Assembly (NCBI RefSeq): GCF_014873755.1
Contig: NZ_JADBEG010000001.1
Coordinates: forward strand, 7,538,501-7,602,500
Source: Amycolatopsis lexingtonensis
GTDB taxonomy: Bacteria > Actinomycetota > Actinomycetes > Mycobacteriales > Pseudonocardiaceae
Length of the DNA stretch: 64,000 nt
Direction: 5' to 3'
A program made the position numbers and the translations under genes. A model generated the notes under the pieces. The model worked only from the letters and a program-made list of their open reading frames with translations. It ran no database searches and was not told where the DNA came from. Of the stretch, positions 16,459-24,257 are shown in pieces. The first letter of the stretch is position 1. Each line of letters starts with the position of its first letter.

Positions 16459-17162
16459 CCCATAGCTACGACGAATCCGAGAGCCAGGGCCGCGGCCCCG
16501 AGGAGCCGGTGGTCGTGCGGGATCGGCGTCGGGTGGACCCCCAGACCGGGCAGGTCCGCCCGCCCGGTCCGGCCCACGCCGCGCCGGAGCCGGAAGAGGA
16601 GCCCGTGGAGCACGCGGGCCCCTCGCTCGGCGAGTCCATTGTGGACGATTCGGTGTCGGTGGTCTCCGACGTGGAGAAGGAGCTGGCCGAGCGCACCGCC
16701 GACCTCCAGCGCCTGCAGGCGGAGTACGCCAACTACCGCAAGCGGGTCGAGCGCGACCGCGAGGCGGTCGTCCTCGGCGCGAAGGCGTCCGTGGTGAACG
16801 ACCTGCTGCCGCTGCTCGACGACCTCGAGCGGGCCGAGCAGCACGGTGACCTCACCGGGGCGTTCAAGTCGGTCGGCGACAAGCTGATCAGCGGGCTGCA
16901 GCGCGCGGGCCTGGAGTCGTTCGGTGCCGAGGGCGAGCCCTTCGACCCGAGCGTGCACGAGGCCGTGCAGCACAACACCTCGCCGGACGTGGCGGGCCCG
17001 ACGGTCACCGTGGTCATGCGCCGCGGTTACCGCTTCGGGGACCGCGTACTGCGGGCGGCGCTGGTCGGCGTGACCGACCACGAGCCCGGTGCGGTCCCGG
17101 TGGACCCGCCCGTCGGTGGCGAGCTGCCACTCGACGGCGGAGTCGATGAACAGCAGCGATAA
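16455..17162 (+). CDS. grpE: GrpE nucleotide exchange factor
   Basis: This 235-residue protein begins with a disordered acidic and proline-rich region (1-70). The long GrpE coiled coil ([22 protein letters not shown]) and a C-terminal beta domain follow, with [15 protein letters not shown] near the end where other GrpE proteins have RPAMV. It releases ADP from DnaK. The GTG start overlaps the dnaK stop (GTGA), so the two are translationally coupled. Confidence 0.98.
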   Translation: MTHSYDESESQGRGPEEPVVVRDRRRVDPQTGQVRPPGPAHAAPEPEEEPVEHAGPSLGESIVDDSVSVVSDVEKELAERTADLQRLQAEYANYRKRVERDREAVVLGAKASVVNDLLPLLDDLERAEQHGDLTGAFKSVGDKLISGLQRAGLESFGAEGEPFDPSVHEAVQHNTSPDVAGPTVTVVMRRGYRFGDRVLRAALVGVTDHEPGAVPVDPPVGGELPLDGGVDEQQR

Positions 17163-17198
17163 GCGGTATCCGGTTCAAGTGGGAGGAGGAGACGCCCG

Positions 17199-18368
17199 AT
17201 GAGCGCACGGGAATGGATCGGTAAGGACTTCTACCGTGAGCTGGGCGTCTCTTCCGACGCCACCTCGGACGAGATCAAGAAGGCCTACCGGAAGCTGGCC
17301 AAGGAGAACCACCCGGACGCGAACTCCGGCAACGCGGAGGCGGAGCAGAAGTTCAAGGCGGTCTCCGAGGCGTACGGCGTGCTCTCCGACGCGAGCAAGC
17401 GCAAGGAGTACGACGAAGCTCGGCGCCTGTTCGGCGGCGGGGGCGGGTTCAACTTTCCCGGCGGCGGTGGCACCGGCAGCTTCGACGTCGGGGACATCTT
17501 CGGCCAGGCCGGCGCCAACCAGCAGGGCGGCTTCGGCGGGCTCGGGGACATCCTCGGCGGGCTGTTCGGCCGTGGCCGCGCTTCGGCGGGTGCGACGGCG
17601 AACCGGCCGCAGCGCGGTGCCGACGTCGAGACGGACGTCCGGATCGACTTCACCGAGGCGGTCAAGGGCGCGACCCTGCCGCTGCGGCTGTCGAGCCCGG
17701 CGACCTGCTCGACGTGCGGTGGCAACGGTGCGAAGCCGGGTACGTCGCCGCGGACCTGCCCGACCTGTTCCGGTTCGGGGCTGGTCAGCCGCAGCCAGGG
17801 TGCCTTCGCGTTCTCGGAGCCGTGCCGCGACTGCCGCGGCCGCGGGACGATCATCGACGACCCGTGCCCCGAGTGCGGCGGCGAAGGCGTCAGCACGCGG
17901 ACCCGCACGCTGACCGTCCGGATCCCGCCGGGCGTCGACGACGACCAGCGGATCCGGCTGGCCGGTCAGGGCGAGCCGGGCCGGGGCGGCGCGCAGGCGG
18001 GCGACCTGTACGTCCGGGTGCACGTGGCTCCGCACGCGCTGTTCGGGCGCAAGGGGCTCGACCTGACGATCTCCGTGCCGGTGGACTTCACGGAACTGAC
18101 GCTGGGCACCACGATCACGGTGCCGACGCTCGAGGGCAAGGTCTCGCTCAAGGTGCCGCCGGGCACGGCGAGCGGCCGGGTGCTGCGTGTGCGCGGCAAG
18201 GGCATCGCCAAGCGCGATGGTTCGCAAGGTGATCTGCTCGTCACCCTCCAGGCGGCGATTCCCGCCAAACTGGACGACAAGGCGCGCGAAGCTCTGCAGG
18301 CGTACGCCGAGGCGATGGCCGGGCACGACCCCCGGCCCGAGATCACTGAGCTGCTCGAAGGCAGGTGA
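17199..18368 (+). CDS. dnaJ: Chaperone DnaJ (Hsp40, type I)
   Basis: This 389-residue type I J-protein has a J domain with HPD at residues 38-40, a Gly/Phe-rich region (about 80-130), and four CxxCxGxG-type zinc motifs ([32 protein letters not shown]). Two C-terminal peptide-binding domains follow. It delivers clients to DnaK and stimulates its ATPase. GGAGGAG lies shortly before the ATG. The stop overlaps the hspR start by 4 bases. Confidence 0.99.
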   Translation: MSAREWIGKDFYRELGVSSDATSDEIKKAYRKLAKENHPDANSGNAEAEQKFKAVSEAYGVLSDASKRKEYDEARRLFGGGGGFNFPGGGGTGSFDVGDIFGQAGANQQGGFGGLGDILGGLFGRGRASAGATANRPQRGADVETDVRIDFTEAVKGATLPLRLSSPATCSTCGGNGAKPGTSPRTCPTCSGSGLVSRSQGAFAFSEPCRDCRGRGTIIDDPCPECGGEGVSTRTRTLTVRIPPGVDDDQRIRLAGQGEPGRGGAQAGDLYVRVHVAPHALFGRKGLDLTISVPVDFTELTLGTTITVPTLEGKVSLKVPPGTASGRVLRVRGKGIAKRDGSQGDLLVTLQAAIPAKLDDKAREALQAYAEAMAGHDPRPEITELLEGR

Positions 18369-18799
18369 GTGGGATGTTCGGCGGGATCCCCCAGGAAGGC
18401 GACGAAGAGACCCCGGTGTTCGTCATCTCGGTGGCGGCCCAGCTCGCCGGGATGCACGCGCAGACGTTGCGCACCTACGACCGGCAGGGCCTGGTTTCGC
18501 CGGGCCGCACCTCCGGTGGCGGGCGGCGCTACTCGATGCGGGACATCGCGCTGCTGCGCGAAGTCCAGCGCCTGTCGCAGGAGGACGGCGTCAACCTGGC
18601 CGGCATCAAGCGCATCATCGAGCTGGAAAACCAGGTCGACGCGCTGCGGGCCCGGATCACCGAGCTGACCGAAGAACTGGCCGCGGCGTATCGCGCGGGC
18701 GAACAGGCCGCGGCGGCGGCACACGCGTCCTACCGCCGGGACCTCGTGCCGCTCAACCAGCAGACGGCGATGGTGGTGTGGCGGCCCAAGCGCCGTTGA
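18365..18799 (+). CDS. hspR: Heat-shock repressor HspR (MerR family)
   Basis: This 144-residue MerR-type protein has a winged helix ([38 protein letters not shown], given here by its span, about residues 19-57) and a coiled coil ([20 protein letters not shown]) for dimerisation. HspR binds HAIR sequences and represses dnaK and clpB operons, using DnaK as co-repressor. Matching HAIRs occur upstream of dnaK and clpB in this window. The GTG start overlaps the dnaJ stop; an ATG 9 bases later is an alternative. Confidence 0.97.
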   Translation: MSGMFGGIPQEGDEETPVFVISVAAQLAGMHAQTLRTYDRQGLVSPGRTSGGGRRYSMRDIALLREVQRLSQEDGVNLAGIKRIIELENQVDALRARITELTEELAAAYRAGEQAAAAAHASYRRDLVPLNQQTAMVVWRPKRR

Positions 18800-18813
18800 A
18801 CAAGTGAACCGCG

Positions 18814-18843
18814 AAGGCCTCCCCGGGTGACCGGGGAGGCCTT
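18814..18843 (+). terminator. Terminator of the dnaK operon
   Basis: AAGGCCTCCCCGG, a gtga loop and CCGGGGAGGCCTT form a perfect 13-bp stem followed by CTTG. It lies 15 bases after the hspR stop and also separates the convergent ABC-F gene. Confidence 0.88.
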
Positions 18844-18849
18844 CTTGCG

Positions 18850-20424
18850 TCAGAGCTCCAGCCGCGGCCAGGCCGCGAGGTCCGCCAGCATCCGGCGGTC
18901 GTGCGTCGCGACGACCACCGCGGCCGGGGTGTCCATTAGGGCCTCGGTCAGCTCCTCGACGAGCACCGCCGACAGGTGGTTGGTCGGCTCGTCGAAGACG
19001 AGCACGTCCGGCCGCCCGGCCAATCGCAGCGCGAGGTCGAGCCGGCGTTGCTGCCCCTGCGACATCCGCCCGACGGGAGTGCGCAGCGCTTCAGTGTCGA
19101 GGAGACCCATCGCCGAAAACGGGACGCCGGCACGTTCGTAGAGCCGACGGGCGGTGAGATCTTCCGGCCAGGCCGGGACTTCCTGGCCGATCAACGCCAC
19201 GCGCGCGCCGGCCAGGTGCCGCACCGAGCCGGTGGTCGGCGTGAGCTCGCCGGCGATGGCCGACAGCAGCGTCGACTTGCCGGCGCCGTTGCCGCCGGTG
19301 ACGAGCAGCCGGCCGCCGTGGTCGAGGGTCAGCGTGACCGGGCCGTCGAGGCGGCCTTCGACGCTGACGCCCGCCACCCGGACCAGGGACCCGCGGGTGG
19401 TGGCGCCGAGATCCGGCCACCGCAACGACAACGGCGGTTCGGGCACGGTGACGCGGTGGGCTTCCAGCGCGGCCCGTTCCCGGTTCAGCGCCTGGACGAC
19501 GCCGGGCGCGCGGGTCTGCCGCTGGTGCCGTCCGGTGCCCTTGTCCGGGCGCCAGCCGGTGCTGAGCCGGTCGCGGGCCTGCGCCACCGCGGCGGTGAGC
19601 TGCCGGCGCGCGTCCTGCTGGTCCTCGTGCTCCTGCACCCACCGCTCACGGTCGCGGCGGCGCCCGTCCTGCCAGGCGTCGTAGCCGCCGGCGTACCGGC
19701 GCGGACGGCCGTCCTGGCTGGGGTCGAGGTCGAGGAACTCGGTCGCGACGTCCGCCAGCAGCGCCCGGTCGTGGCTGACCAGCGCGACCCCGCCGTCGTG
19801 CCCGCGCAGGCGGGCGGTGAGGAACGCCAGTCCGGCGGCGTCGAGGTGGTTGCCGGGCTCGTCGAGCAGCAGGAAGTCGTACCGCGCCCCGAGCAGGCAG
19901 GCCAGCCGCACGCGGTAGCGCTGCCCCACCGAGAGCGTGCTCAGCTCGCGGCCGCGGTCGGCGCAGGCGTCGAGGGCTTCGAGTGCGACGTCGACGCGGC
20001 GCTCGGCGTCCCACGCGTCGAGGCGCGTGGCCGCGTCCAGCGCGACGGCGTAGCGCTCTTCGGCGCCTTCGGCCGACCGCGCGAGATCTTCGGTGGCGGC
20101 GTCGAGCGCGCGCAGGGCGTCGTGGACGTCCCGCAACGCCTCGGTGGTCAGCGTCCCGACGGTCTCACCGGACCGGAACGGCAGTGCCTGCCGGGCGACC
20201 CCGACGGTGCCGGTCCGGTGGACGGCACCGTGGTCGGGCGCGCGAAGCCCGGCGAGGACGTGCAGCAGCGTGGTCTTGCCACGCCCGTTCTCGCCGACGA
20301 TCGCCAGCCGCGACCGGGCGGAAACGGTGACGCTCACGTCGTGCAGCACCCGGCGCGAGCCGAGCGTGACGCCGACGCTTTCCGCGCGCAGGTGGACGGG
20401 CTGGGTGGAAAAAGGGGATGACAA
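18850..20424 (-). CDS. ABC-F protein, probable antibiotic ribosome-protection factor
   Basis: This 524-residue protein has two ATP-binding domains and no membrane helices. Walker A motifs are GENGRGKTT (about residue 44) and GGNGAGKST (about residue 365). The signatures are LSVGQ and MSQGQ, the Walker B regions [11 protein letters not shown] and [11 protein letters not shown] linker of about 80 charged residues follows the first domain, as in ABC-F factors that enter the ribosomal E site and dislodge antibiotics. The first domain deviates (LSVGQ for [13 protein letters not shown] for DEPTNHLD). The most consistent start is TTG 20424, with GGAG 6 bases upstream. A leader peptide and an RBS-hiding stem lie upstream. 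It could instead be a housekeeping translation factor, but the leader argues for drug-inducible resistance. Confidence 0.88.
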   Translation of the reverse strand: MSSPFSTQPVHLRAESVGVTLGSRRVLHDVSVTVSARSRLAIVGENGRGKTTLLHVLAGLRAPDHGAVHRTGTVGVARQALPFRSGETVGTLTTEALRDVHDALRALDAATEDLARSAEGAEERYAVALDAATRLDAWDAERRVDVALEALDACADRGRELSTLSVGQRYRVRLACLLGARYDFLLLDEPGNHLDAAGLAFLTARLRGHDGGVALVSHDRALLADVATEFLDLDPSQDGRPRRYAGGYDAWQDGRRRDRERWVQEHEDQQDARRQLTAAVAQARDRLSTGWRPDKGTGRHQRQTRAPGVVQALNRERAALEAHRVTVPEPPLSLRWPDLGATTRGSLVRVAGVSVEGRLDGPVTLTLDHGGRLLVTGGNGAGKSTLLSAIAGELTPTTGSVRHLAGARVALIGQEVPAWPEDLTARRLYERAGVPFSAMGLLDTEALRTPVGRMSQGQQRRLDLALRLAGRPDVLVFDEPTNHLSAVLVEELTEALMDTPAAVVVATHDRRMLADLAAWPRLEL

Positions 20425-20428
20425 AGGT

Positions 20429-20452
20429 GGCTCCGCGGCTCAGGAGGGAGCC
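20429..20452 (-). promoter_or_regulatory. Stem that can sequester the ABC-F ribosome binding site
   Basis: On the minus-strand transcript GGCTCC (20452-20447) can pair with GGAGCC (20434-20429), which contains the GGAG ribosome binding site of the ABC-F gene. An overlapping alternative, CGGCTC with GAGCCG, would leave that site free. Another stem (GCCGGGC with GCCCGGC) lies just upstream. Mutually exclusive stems between a leader ORF and a resistance gene are the hallmark of translational attenuation. Confidence 0.55.
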
Positions 20453-20517
20453 GGGCAGCACGGGAGCGGCCGCCCGGCAAGGACCGGAACGGCGGGCAAA
20501 AGGTGGGTGCGCCGCCG

Positions 20518-20562
20518 TCAGCGGCGGGTCCGCAACCTCATGAAGACGGGACAGGAGTACAT
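20518..20562 (-). CDS. 14-codon leader peptide with RLR arrest-like motif
   Basis: ATG at 20562 opens a frame encoding MYSCPVFMRLRTRR followed by TGA, ending 93 bases before the ABC-F start. Residues 8-11 are MRLR, identical to the stalling core of the ErmD leader, where macrolide- or ketolide-bound ribosomes stop at an arginine-x-arginine motif. The ATG is preceded at 7 bases by a TAGCCT box and at the right distance by TTGGCC, so the transcript probably begins at the ATG (leaderless). The peptide would act in cis as a drug sensor for the ABC-F gene. The frame, promoter geometry and motif are directly visible; the function is inferred. Confidence 0.65.
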   Translation of the reverse strand: MYSCPVFMRLRTRR

Positions 20563-20569
20563 GATCGCG

Positions 20570-20608
20570 AGGCTAACCGCGCGGCCGGGCGGGGCCAAGT
20601 GAATAACC
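20570..20608 (-). promoter_or_regulatory. Leaderless, WhiB7-type promoter for the leader/ABC-F unit
   Basis: On the minus strand TTGGCC (20598-20593), a 17-base spacer and TAGCCT (20575-20570) lie 7 bases before the leader ATG. A short AT run (TTATT) sits 3 bases upstream of the -35 box. This arrangement resembles promoters activated by WhiB7, the actinobacterial antibiotic-response regulator, as described in mycobacteria. Confidence 0.5.
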
Positions 20609-20612
20609 GGGC

Positions 20613-20646
20613 AACCGCGAGCAGCCCCTCCCGGCTGCCCGCGGTT
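20613..20646 (-). terminator. Hairpin after the DUF305 gene
   Basis: AACCGCG and CGCGGTT enclose an inner GCAG/CTGC stem, 13 bases past the DUF305 stop on the minus strand and just upstream of the ABC-F promoter. It probably insulates the ABC-F unit from the upstream operon. Confidence 0.6.
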
Positions 20647-20658
20647 CCGCGCCGCGGG

Positions 20659-21198
20659 TCAGGTCTTGAAGTTCAGCAGTTGCTGCACTTCGGCCGTCCG
20701 CGACTCGATCACCCGGCGGGCCAGGTCGCGGGCCTCGGCGTTCACGCCGCCGGAAGTTCCGTTCTCCGTCCGGGCGAGCTCGACCGCGCCTTGCTGCTGG
20801 CCCGTCAGCACGTCCAGGAACTTGCGGGTGAACTCCGGGGCCGGTGCGGACTTCAGCGCGCCCACCAGGTCCGGGGCCGTCATCCTCATGCCACCGTGGC
20901 CGGCGTGGGCCTGGGGGTTCGCGTCCATCGCTTCGGGCTCGTTCCAGGCTCGGAGCCAGCCCTTCATCTGGTCGACCTCGGTCCGCTGCGTCACCTCGAT
21001 CGCCGCCGCGAGCTCCTTCAGGGACGCCGGTACCGGCCGGTTGGCGGCCAAGCGGACGATCTCGATGCCCTGCTCGTTCTGGGGGATCAGCATCTGCAGG
21101 AACATCACGTCGGCCGCGTTGTGGGACGGGGCGGCCGGGGTCGCGCCGCTGCCGCATCCGGCCAGCAGCAGCGCGACGACGGCCAAGACCACTCTCAC
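20659..21198 (-). CDS. DUF305 lipoprotein lacking the usual metal-binding histidines
   Basis: This 179-residue protein starts at GTG 21198 and has a lipoprotein signal (VVALLLAGC, lipidated Cys15). The DUF305 domain begins SHNAADVMFLQMLIPQNEQGIEI. DUF305 proteins usually read MIPHHxQA at this point, and those histidines are proposed to bind copper or other metals; here the position is IPQNEQG, so that site looks lost. Further His/Met residues occur in HAGHGGMRM. The GTG overlaps the stop of the chitin monooxygenase gene by 4 bases, so the two are co-translated. It may help handle copper for that enzyme, but the altered motif makes this uncertain. Confidence 0.82.
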   Translation of the reverse strand: MRVVLAVVALLLAGCGSGATPAAPSHNAADVMFLQMLIPQNEQGIEIVRLAANRPVPASLKELAAAIEVTQRTEVDQMKGWLRAWNEPEAMDANPQAHAGHGGMRMTAPDLVGALKSAPAPEFTRKFLDVLTGQQQGAVELARTENGTSGGVNAEARDLARRVIESRTAEVQQLLNFKT

Positions 21199-21953
21199 TG
21201 GCGTTGCCAGAGGGCCGGGGTGTTCGGCGGCTCCCAGCCCGCGATCGCCGTGTGCGGCTGGAGGCAGCGGTAGCTCACGCCGTTGTACGTCACGACGTCG
21301 CCCGCCTTGTACGCCGTGCCCGCCGACCAGGTGCCGGTCGACGGCGGGGTCGTCGTCGGGGGCGGGGTCGTGGTGGGCGGCGGGGTCGTGGTCGGGGGCG
21401 GCGTGGTGGTGGGCGGCGGCGTGGTGCCACCGCCGCCGACCTGCAGGTCGACGCAGCTGTAGAACGCGTTGGCGGTGTCCGCGATGTTCCAGATGGCCAG
21501 CACCTTGATCCGGCCCGAGTACCCGGCCAGGTTCACCGTGTGCGACAGCGTCGGCGGCGGCTGCTGGTTGTTGCCGTTGAAGACCGCGACGCGCGTGTTG
21601 CCGACGTAGTACTCGTAGTTCGACGTCGAGTGGCGGGCGGTGAACACCCAGTTGAACGTCACCGTGCTGCCGACGGACTTCGCGGGCCACGGCTTCGATT
21701 CGTCGTTCAGCTCGGCGAACTGCGACAGCCCGCCGTTGCAGCTGCGCAGCCCCTTCGGGCCTTCGACGCTCTGCGGTTCGTAGATGATCTCGCCGCAGTT
21801 CGGGACCTTCCCCGCCGCGCAGTTGGCCTGGCGGCTGGGCGGGTCGGAGATGTACCCGTGGGCACTCGCGGTGGCGGCGGGGAGGACGACGACCAGCACC
21901 GGTGCGAGCAGGGCACCGGCGGCGGCCGCGAAGAGCTTGCGTTTCCAGGTCAT
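21195..21953 (-). CDS. Secreted AA10 lytic polysaccharide monooxygenase with CBM5/12
   Basis: This 252-residue precursor has a signal peptide ending ATASA, leaving His32 as the new N-terminus. With His108 (FTARHSTSNYEYY) it forms the copper-binding histidine brace. The catalytic domain runs to about residue 195, then a Pro/Thr linker of PPPTTT units and a C-terminal carbohydrate-binding domain (WSAGTAYKAGDVVTYNGVSYRC). It oxidatively cleaves crystalline chitin or cellulose outside the cell. The module type and the upstream DasR-like site point to chitin. The ATG at 21953 has GAGGAG 6 bases upstream. The next gene, a DUF305 lipoprotein, overlaps by 4 bases. Confidence 0.95.
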   Translation of the reverse strand: MTWKRKLFAAAAGALLAPVLVVVLPAATASAHGYISDPPSRQANCAAGKVPNCGEIIYEPQSVEGPKGLRSCNGGLSQFAELNDESKPWPAKSVGSTVTFNWVFTARHSTSNYEYYVGNTRVAVFNGNNQQPPPTLSHTVNLAGYSGRIKVLAIWNIADTANAFYSCVDLQVGGGGTTPPPTTTPPPTTTPPPTTTPPPTTTPPSTGTWSAGTAYKAGDVVTYNGVSYRCLQPHTAIAGWEPPNTPALWQRQ

Positions 21954-21969
21954 TTCGGCTCCTCGAGGG

Positions 21970-21985
21970 GGAACAGCTCTGTTCC
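21970..21985. promoter_or_regulatory. Inverted repeat in the LPMO leader
   Basis: GGAACAG-ct-CTGTTCC is a perfect 7-bp inverted repeat 17 bases upstream of the monooxygenase start and 35 bases downstream of the DasR-like site. It could be a second operator or a small mRNA stem close to the ribosome binding site. Confidence 0.4.
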
Positions 21986-22020
21986 GGAGGGAGGACGAAC
22001 GAGCACATCCGGGGAAGATG

Positions 22021-22032
22021 TGGTCTAGACCA
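22021..22032. promoter_or_regulatory. DasR-responsive element (dre) upstream of the LPMO gene
   Basis: TGGTCTAGACCA is the perfect 12-base core of the DasR site (consensus ACTGGTCTAGACCAGT). It lies 67 bases before the monooxygenase start. DasR is the GntR-type regulator of chitin and GlcNAc use in actinomycetes and is released by glucosamine-6-phosphate. A second site occurs at nagA in this window. Confidence 0.88.
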
Positions 22033-22098
22033 TAAGGCGATTCGGGCACAACGGTCAACGAACTACCGCCGTTCGACGAATTCGCTGCTCCGCTCGGC

Positions 22099-22815
22099 TC
22101 AGTGCGAAGGTCGCGCCGGTTGCTGCAGGTGTTCGCCGAAGAAAGACGTCACCCGGCGCCACGCGTCTTCCGACGCCTCGTGGTGGTAGGTGAACCCGAC
22201 GACCTTGAGCAGCAGGTTCAGCGGCAGCGCGACGTCGATCTTGTTCGCGAACCCGTGGCTCGCGCCCGGGTACTCCTTGACGTCGTGCGGGATCTCGCGC
22301 TCGGTCAGCGCCGTCTCGAGCTTGGCCGCCGCGCCGCGCAGGGAGAAGTCCTTCTTGCCGAAGCTGGCGACGACCGGGCAGGCGTCGTCGAGCACCGACA
22401 GGTTCTTCGGGAGCTGCCCGTAGTAGGGCGCCGACGCCTCGAAGCCACGAGACGCCGCGACCAGGGCGAAGCCGCCGCCCATGCAGAAGCCGGCGATGCC
22501 GATCCGGCCCGTGCAGTCCGGGCGGGCGGCGAGCAGTGCGCGGGCCGCTTCGATGTCGTCGAAGCTTCGTCCCTGGTTGGCGAACATGTCCGAAAACACC
22601 CGGCGCACACAGCGGCGCATGCCCCCGCGCGAATACATGTCCGGGCTGAGCGCCAAGAACCCCTCGGCGGCGAAGCGGTCGGTGATGTTCTTCGTGTCCT
22701 GGCTCAACCCGAACGCGTCGTGGATGAGCACCACGCCCGGGTGTGGCCCTTCGCCGGCGGGCTCCGCCAGGTAACCGCCGATGGTGCCGTCCGAAACCGG
22801 AATCGTCGTCTCCAT
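22099..22815 (-). CDS. Dienelactone hydrolase family protein
   Basis: This 238-residue alpha/beta hydrolase starts METTIPVSDGTIGGYLAEP. It carries the family nucleophile elbow with cysteine (GIAGFCMGGGFAL), an acid in FGKKDFS and a catalytic His in GASHGFA. Classical members open dienelactones in chloroaromatic degradation, but most genomic copies act on unknown esters or lactones. No aromatic pathway genes are adjacent. It is followed on the same strand, 19 bases upstream in transcription order, by a globin-reductase gene, and could be its downstream partner. Confidence 0.88.
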   Translation of the reverse strand: METTIPVSDGTIGGYLAEPAGEGPHPGVVLIHDAFGLSQDTKNITDRFAAEGFLALSPDMYSRGGMRRCVRRVFSDMFANQGRSFDDIEAARALLAARPDCTGRIGIAGFCMGGGFALVAASRGFEASAPYYGQLPKNLSVLDDACPVVASFGKKDFSLRGAAAKLETALTEREIPHDVKEYPGASHGFANKIDVALPLNLLLKVVGFTYHHEASEDAWRRVTSFFGEHLQQPARPSH

Positions 22816-22834
22816 ATCGGCGACGATAGCGCGA

Positions 22835-24010
22835 TCAGTCCAGCGTGAACGGATCGTACGAGATCCGGTCCAGGTCGATCCCCTTGGCGAGCAGCTCGGC
22901 GATGGTGGATTGGATCATCGACGGCGAGCCGGAAACGAGGACGTCGTGGTTCCGCCACGAATCTCGCTGGGTCACCGCGTGCGCGAGCGTGCCGCGGTCG
23001 CCGCCGGCCACCGCGCCTTCTTCGGTGACCGGCGTGACCGTCAACCACTTGGACGTCGCCGCCATCCGGCGCAGATCGTCCAAAGCGTACAAATCTTCCG
23101 GTCTTCGGCCCCCGAAGAACAGGTGCACCGGCGGGTTCCGCTGCCACCGGGAAAGGTCGTCGAGGATCGCCAGCAACGGCGTGATCCCGGTGCCGCCGCC
23201 GATCATCAGCAGCCGCTGCTTGGTGGTGGTCGGCCGCACGTCGAGCGCGCCCATCGACGGCCCGAGGCGCCAGACGTCGCCCGGTCTCGTGTGGTTGACG
23301 ATGCTGCCGCTGACCCAGCCGCCGGGCACCGCGCGCACGTGGAACGTGAGCAGGCCGTCGCCGCGGGGTGCGTTCGCCGGGGACAGGTACCGCCAGAACC
23401 GCGGCCGCTGCGGCACCTCCACGCTGACGTACCCGCCGGCGCGGTACGGCAGGAGACCCTCGGTGCGCACCTTCACGAGCGCGACGTCGCGGGCGAGTTT
23501 CCGGTGCTCCAGCACGGTCGCCGACCACGCCGCCGGCCCGGTCTCCGCCTGGGCCGCCTCGCGCATGGTCTTGGCGATGAGCCCGTACGCGGCGGTCCAC
23601 GCCGACGCGACCTCGGGCGTCCACTTCTCCCTGAGGAACCGCTTGAGCGTCGAGATCAACGCGAGCCCGACGGCGTCATAGTGGCGGGAGACGACGGCGA
23701 ACTTGCGGTGGTCGCGGCCCAGCTGCCCGAGGAAGGTGGCCAGCTCGTCGGGGCGGTCGACCATCTGCACGACGTACACGAGCGCGCGCAGCAGCCTGCT
23801 CCGCTGGGTCGTCATCGTCGCCGGGAACAAGTCGCGGCAACCGGGGTCGATCACGAACAACGCGCCGTAGAAGTACTGCGCCAGTTCGTCGGCTCTCGGC
23901 TCGACGGCCGCAAAACTTTCACGAATCAATCGAGCGAGCTCGCGACCTTCCACGGCCGAAACGGGAAGTGTTTCGGGCAGCGCGGAGATCTTCACGGATT
24001 CAGCATTCAT
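22835..24010 (-). CDS. Flavohaemoprotein-like globin-FAD/NAD reductase, copy 1
   Basis: This 391-residue protein joins an N-terminal globin domain (about 15-150; FFP-like CRDLFPATM, proximal His in LGRDHRKFAVVSRHY) to a ferredoxin-reductase module. The module has the FAD motif RYLSPANAP, the NAD-binding GGGTGITPLLAIL and a C-terminal YDPFTLD. Flavohaemoglobins usually detoxify nitric oxide; actinobacterial variants may have other electron-transfer roles. ATG 24010 (MNAES) was chosen because it gives the same length and similar start as the adjacent paralogue. The two copies are about half identical by eye, so the duplication is not recent. Confidence 0.88.
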   Translation of the reverse strand: MNAESVKISALPETLPVSAVEGRELARLIRESFAAVEPRADELAQYFYGALFVIDPGCRDLFPATMTTQRSRLLRALVYVVQMVDRPDELATFLGQLGRDHRKFAVVSRHYDAVGLALISTLKRFLREKWTPEVASAWTAAYGLIAKTMREAAQAETGPAAWSATVLEHRKLARDVALVKVRTEGLLPYRAGGYVSVEVPQRPRFWRYLSPANAPRGDGLLTFHVRAVPGGWVSGSIVNHTRPGDVWRLGPSMGALDVRPTTTKQRLLMIGGGTGITPLLAILDDLSRWQRNPPVHLFFGGRRPEDLYALDDLRRMAATSKWLTVTPVTEEGAVAGGDRGTLAHAVTQRDSWRNHDVLVSGSPSMIQSTIAELLAKGIDLDRISYDPFTLD

Positions 24011-24257
24011 CGGGAACGGTAATCTCCAGTCGTGCACAGGTAAAACGCCGTCCATGCGGCGTCGCTGTCGCGGTGCCGCCCCCGAGGGTTCCCGACTCTA
24101 GGCGTATTCCCGTGCAGATGCGCGTGATTGCGCGCGGTCCCGCTCGAACGGACCAATTTGGCCACAAGCGGTCAACTCGATCTGGCGGTGCGTAAAAACG
24201 ATCACTCAAGTGAAATGTTCACCGGACAGGGGTATTGCCTTTCCGGTGTTACGGGAA
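24011..24257 (-). promoter_or_regulatory. Intergenic region between the two globin-reductase genes
   Basis: These 247 bases contain no credible gene. GC content drops around 24150-24250. The region must carry the promoter of copy 1; a weak GGAG lies 13 bases before its ATG. I see no clear operator such as an NsrR-type repeat. Confidence 0.3.

Noticed and set aside
20542..20602. A short plus-strand frame (MKTGQEYMIARLTARPGGAK) opposite the leader peptide
   Set aside because: It has no promoter or ribosome binding site, and the minus-strand leader explains the region better.
20659..22008. A single long minus-strand frame joining the DUF305 domain to upstream sequence
   Set aside because: The upstream part overlaps the monooxygenase gene in another frame; GTG 21198 with the 4-base overlap and lipoprotein signal marks the real start.
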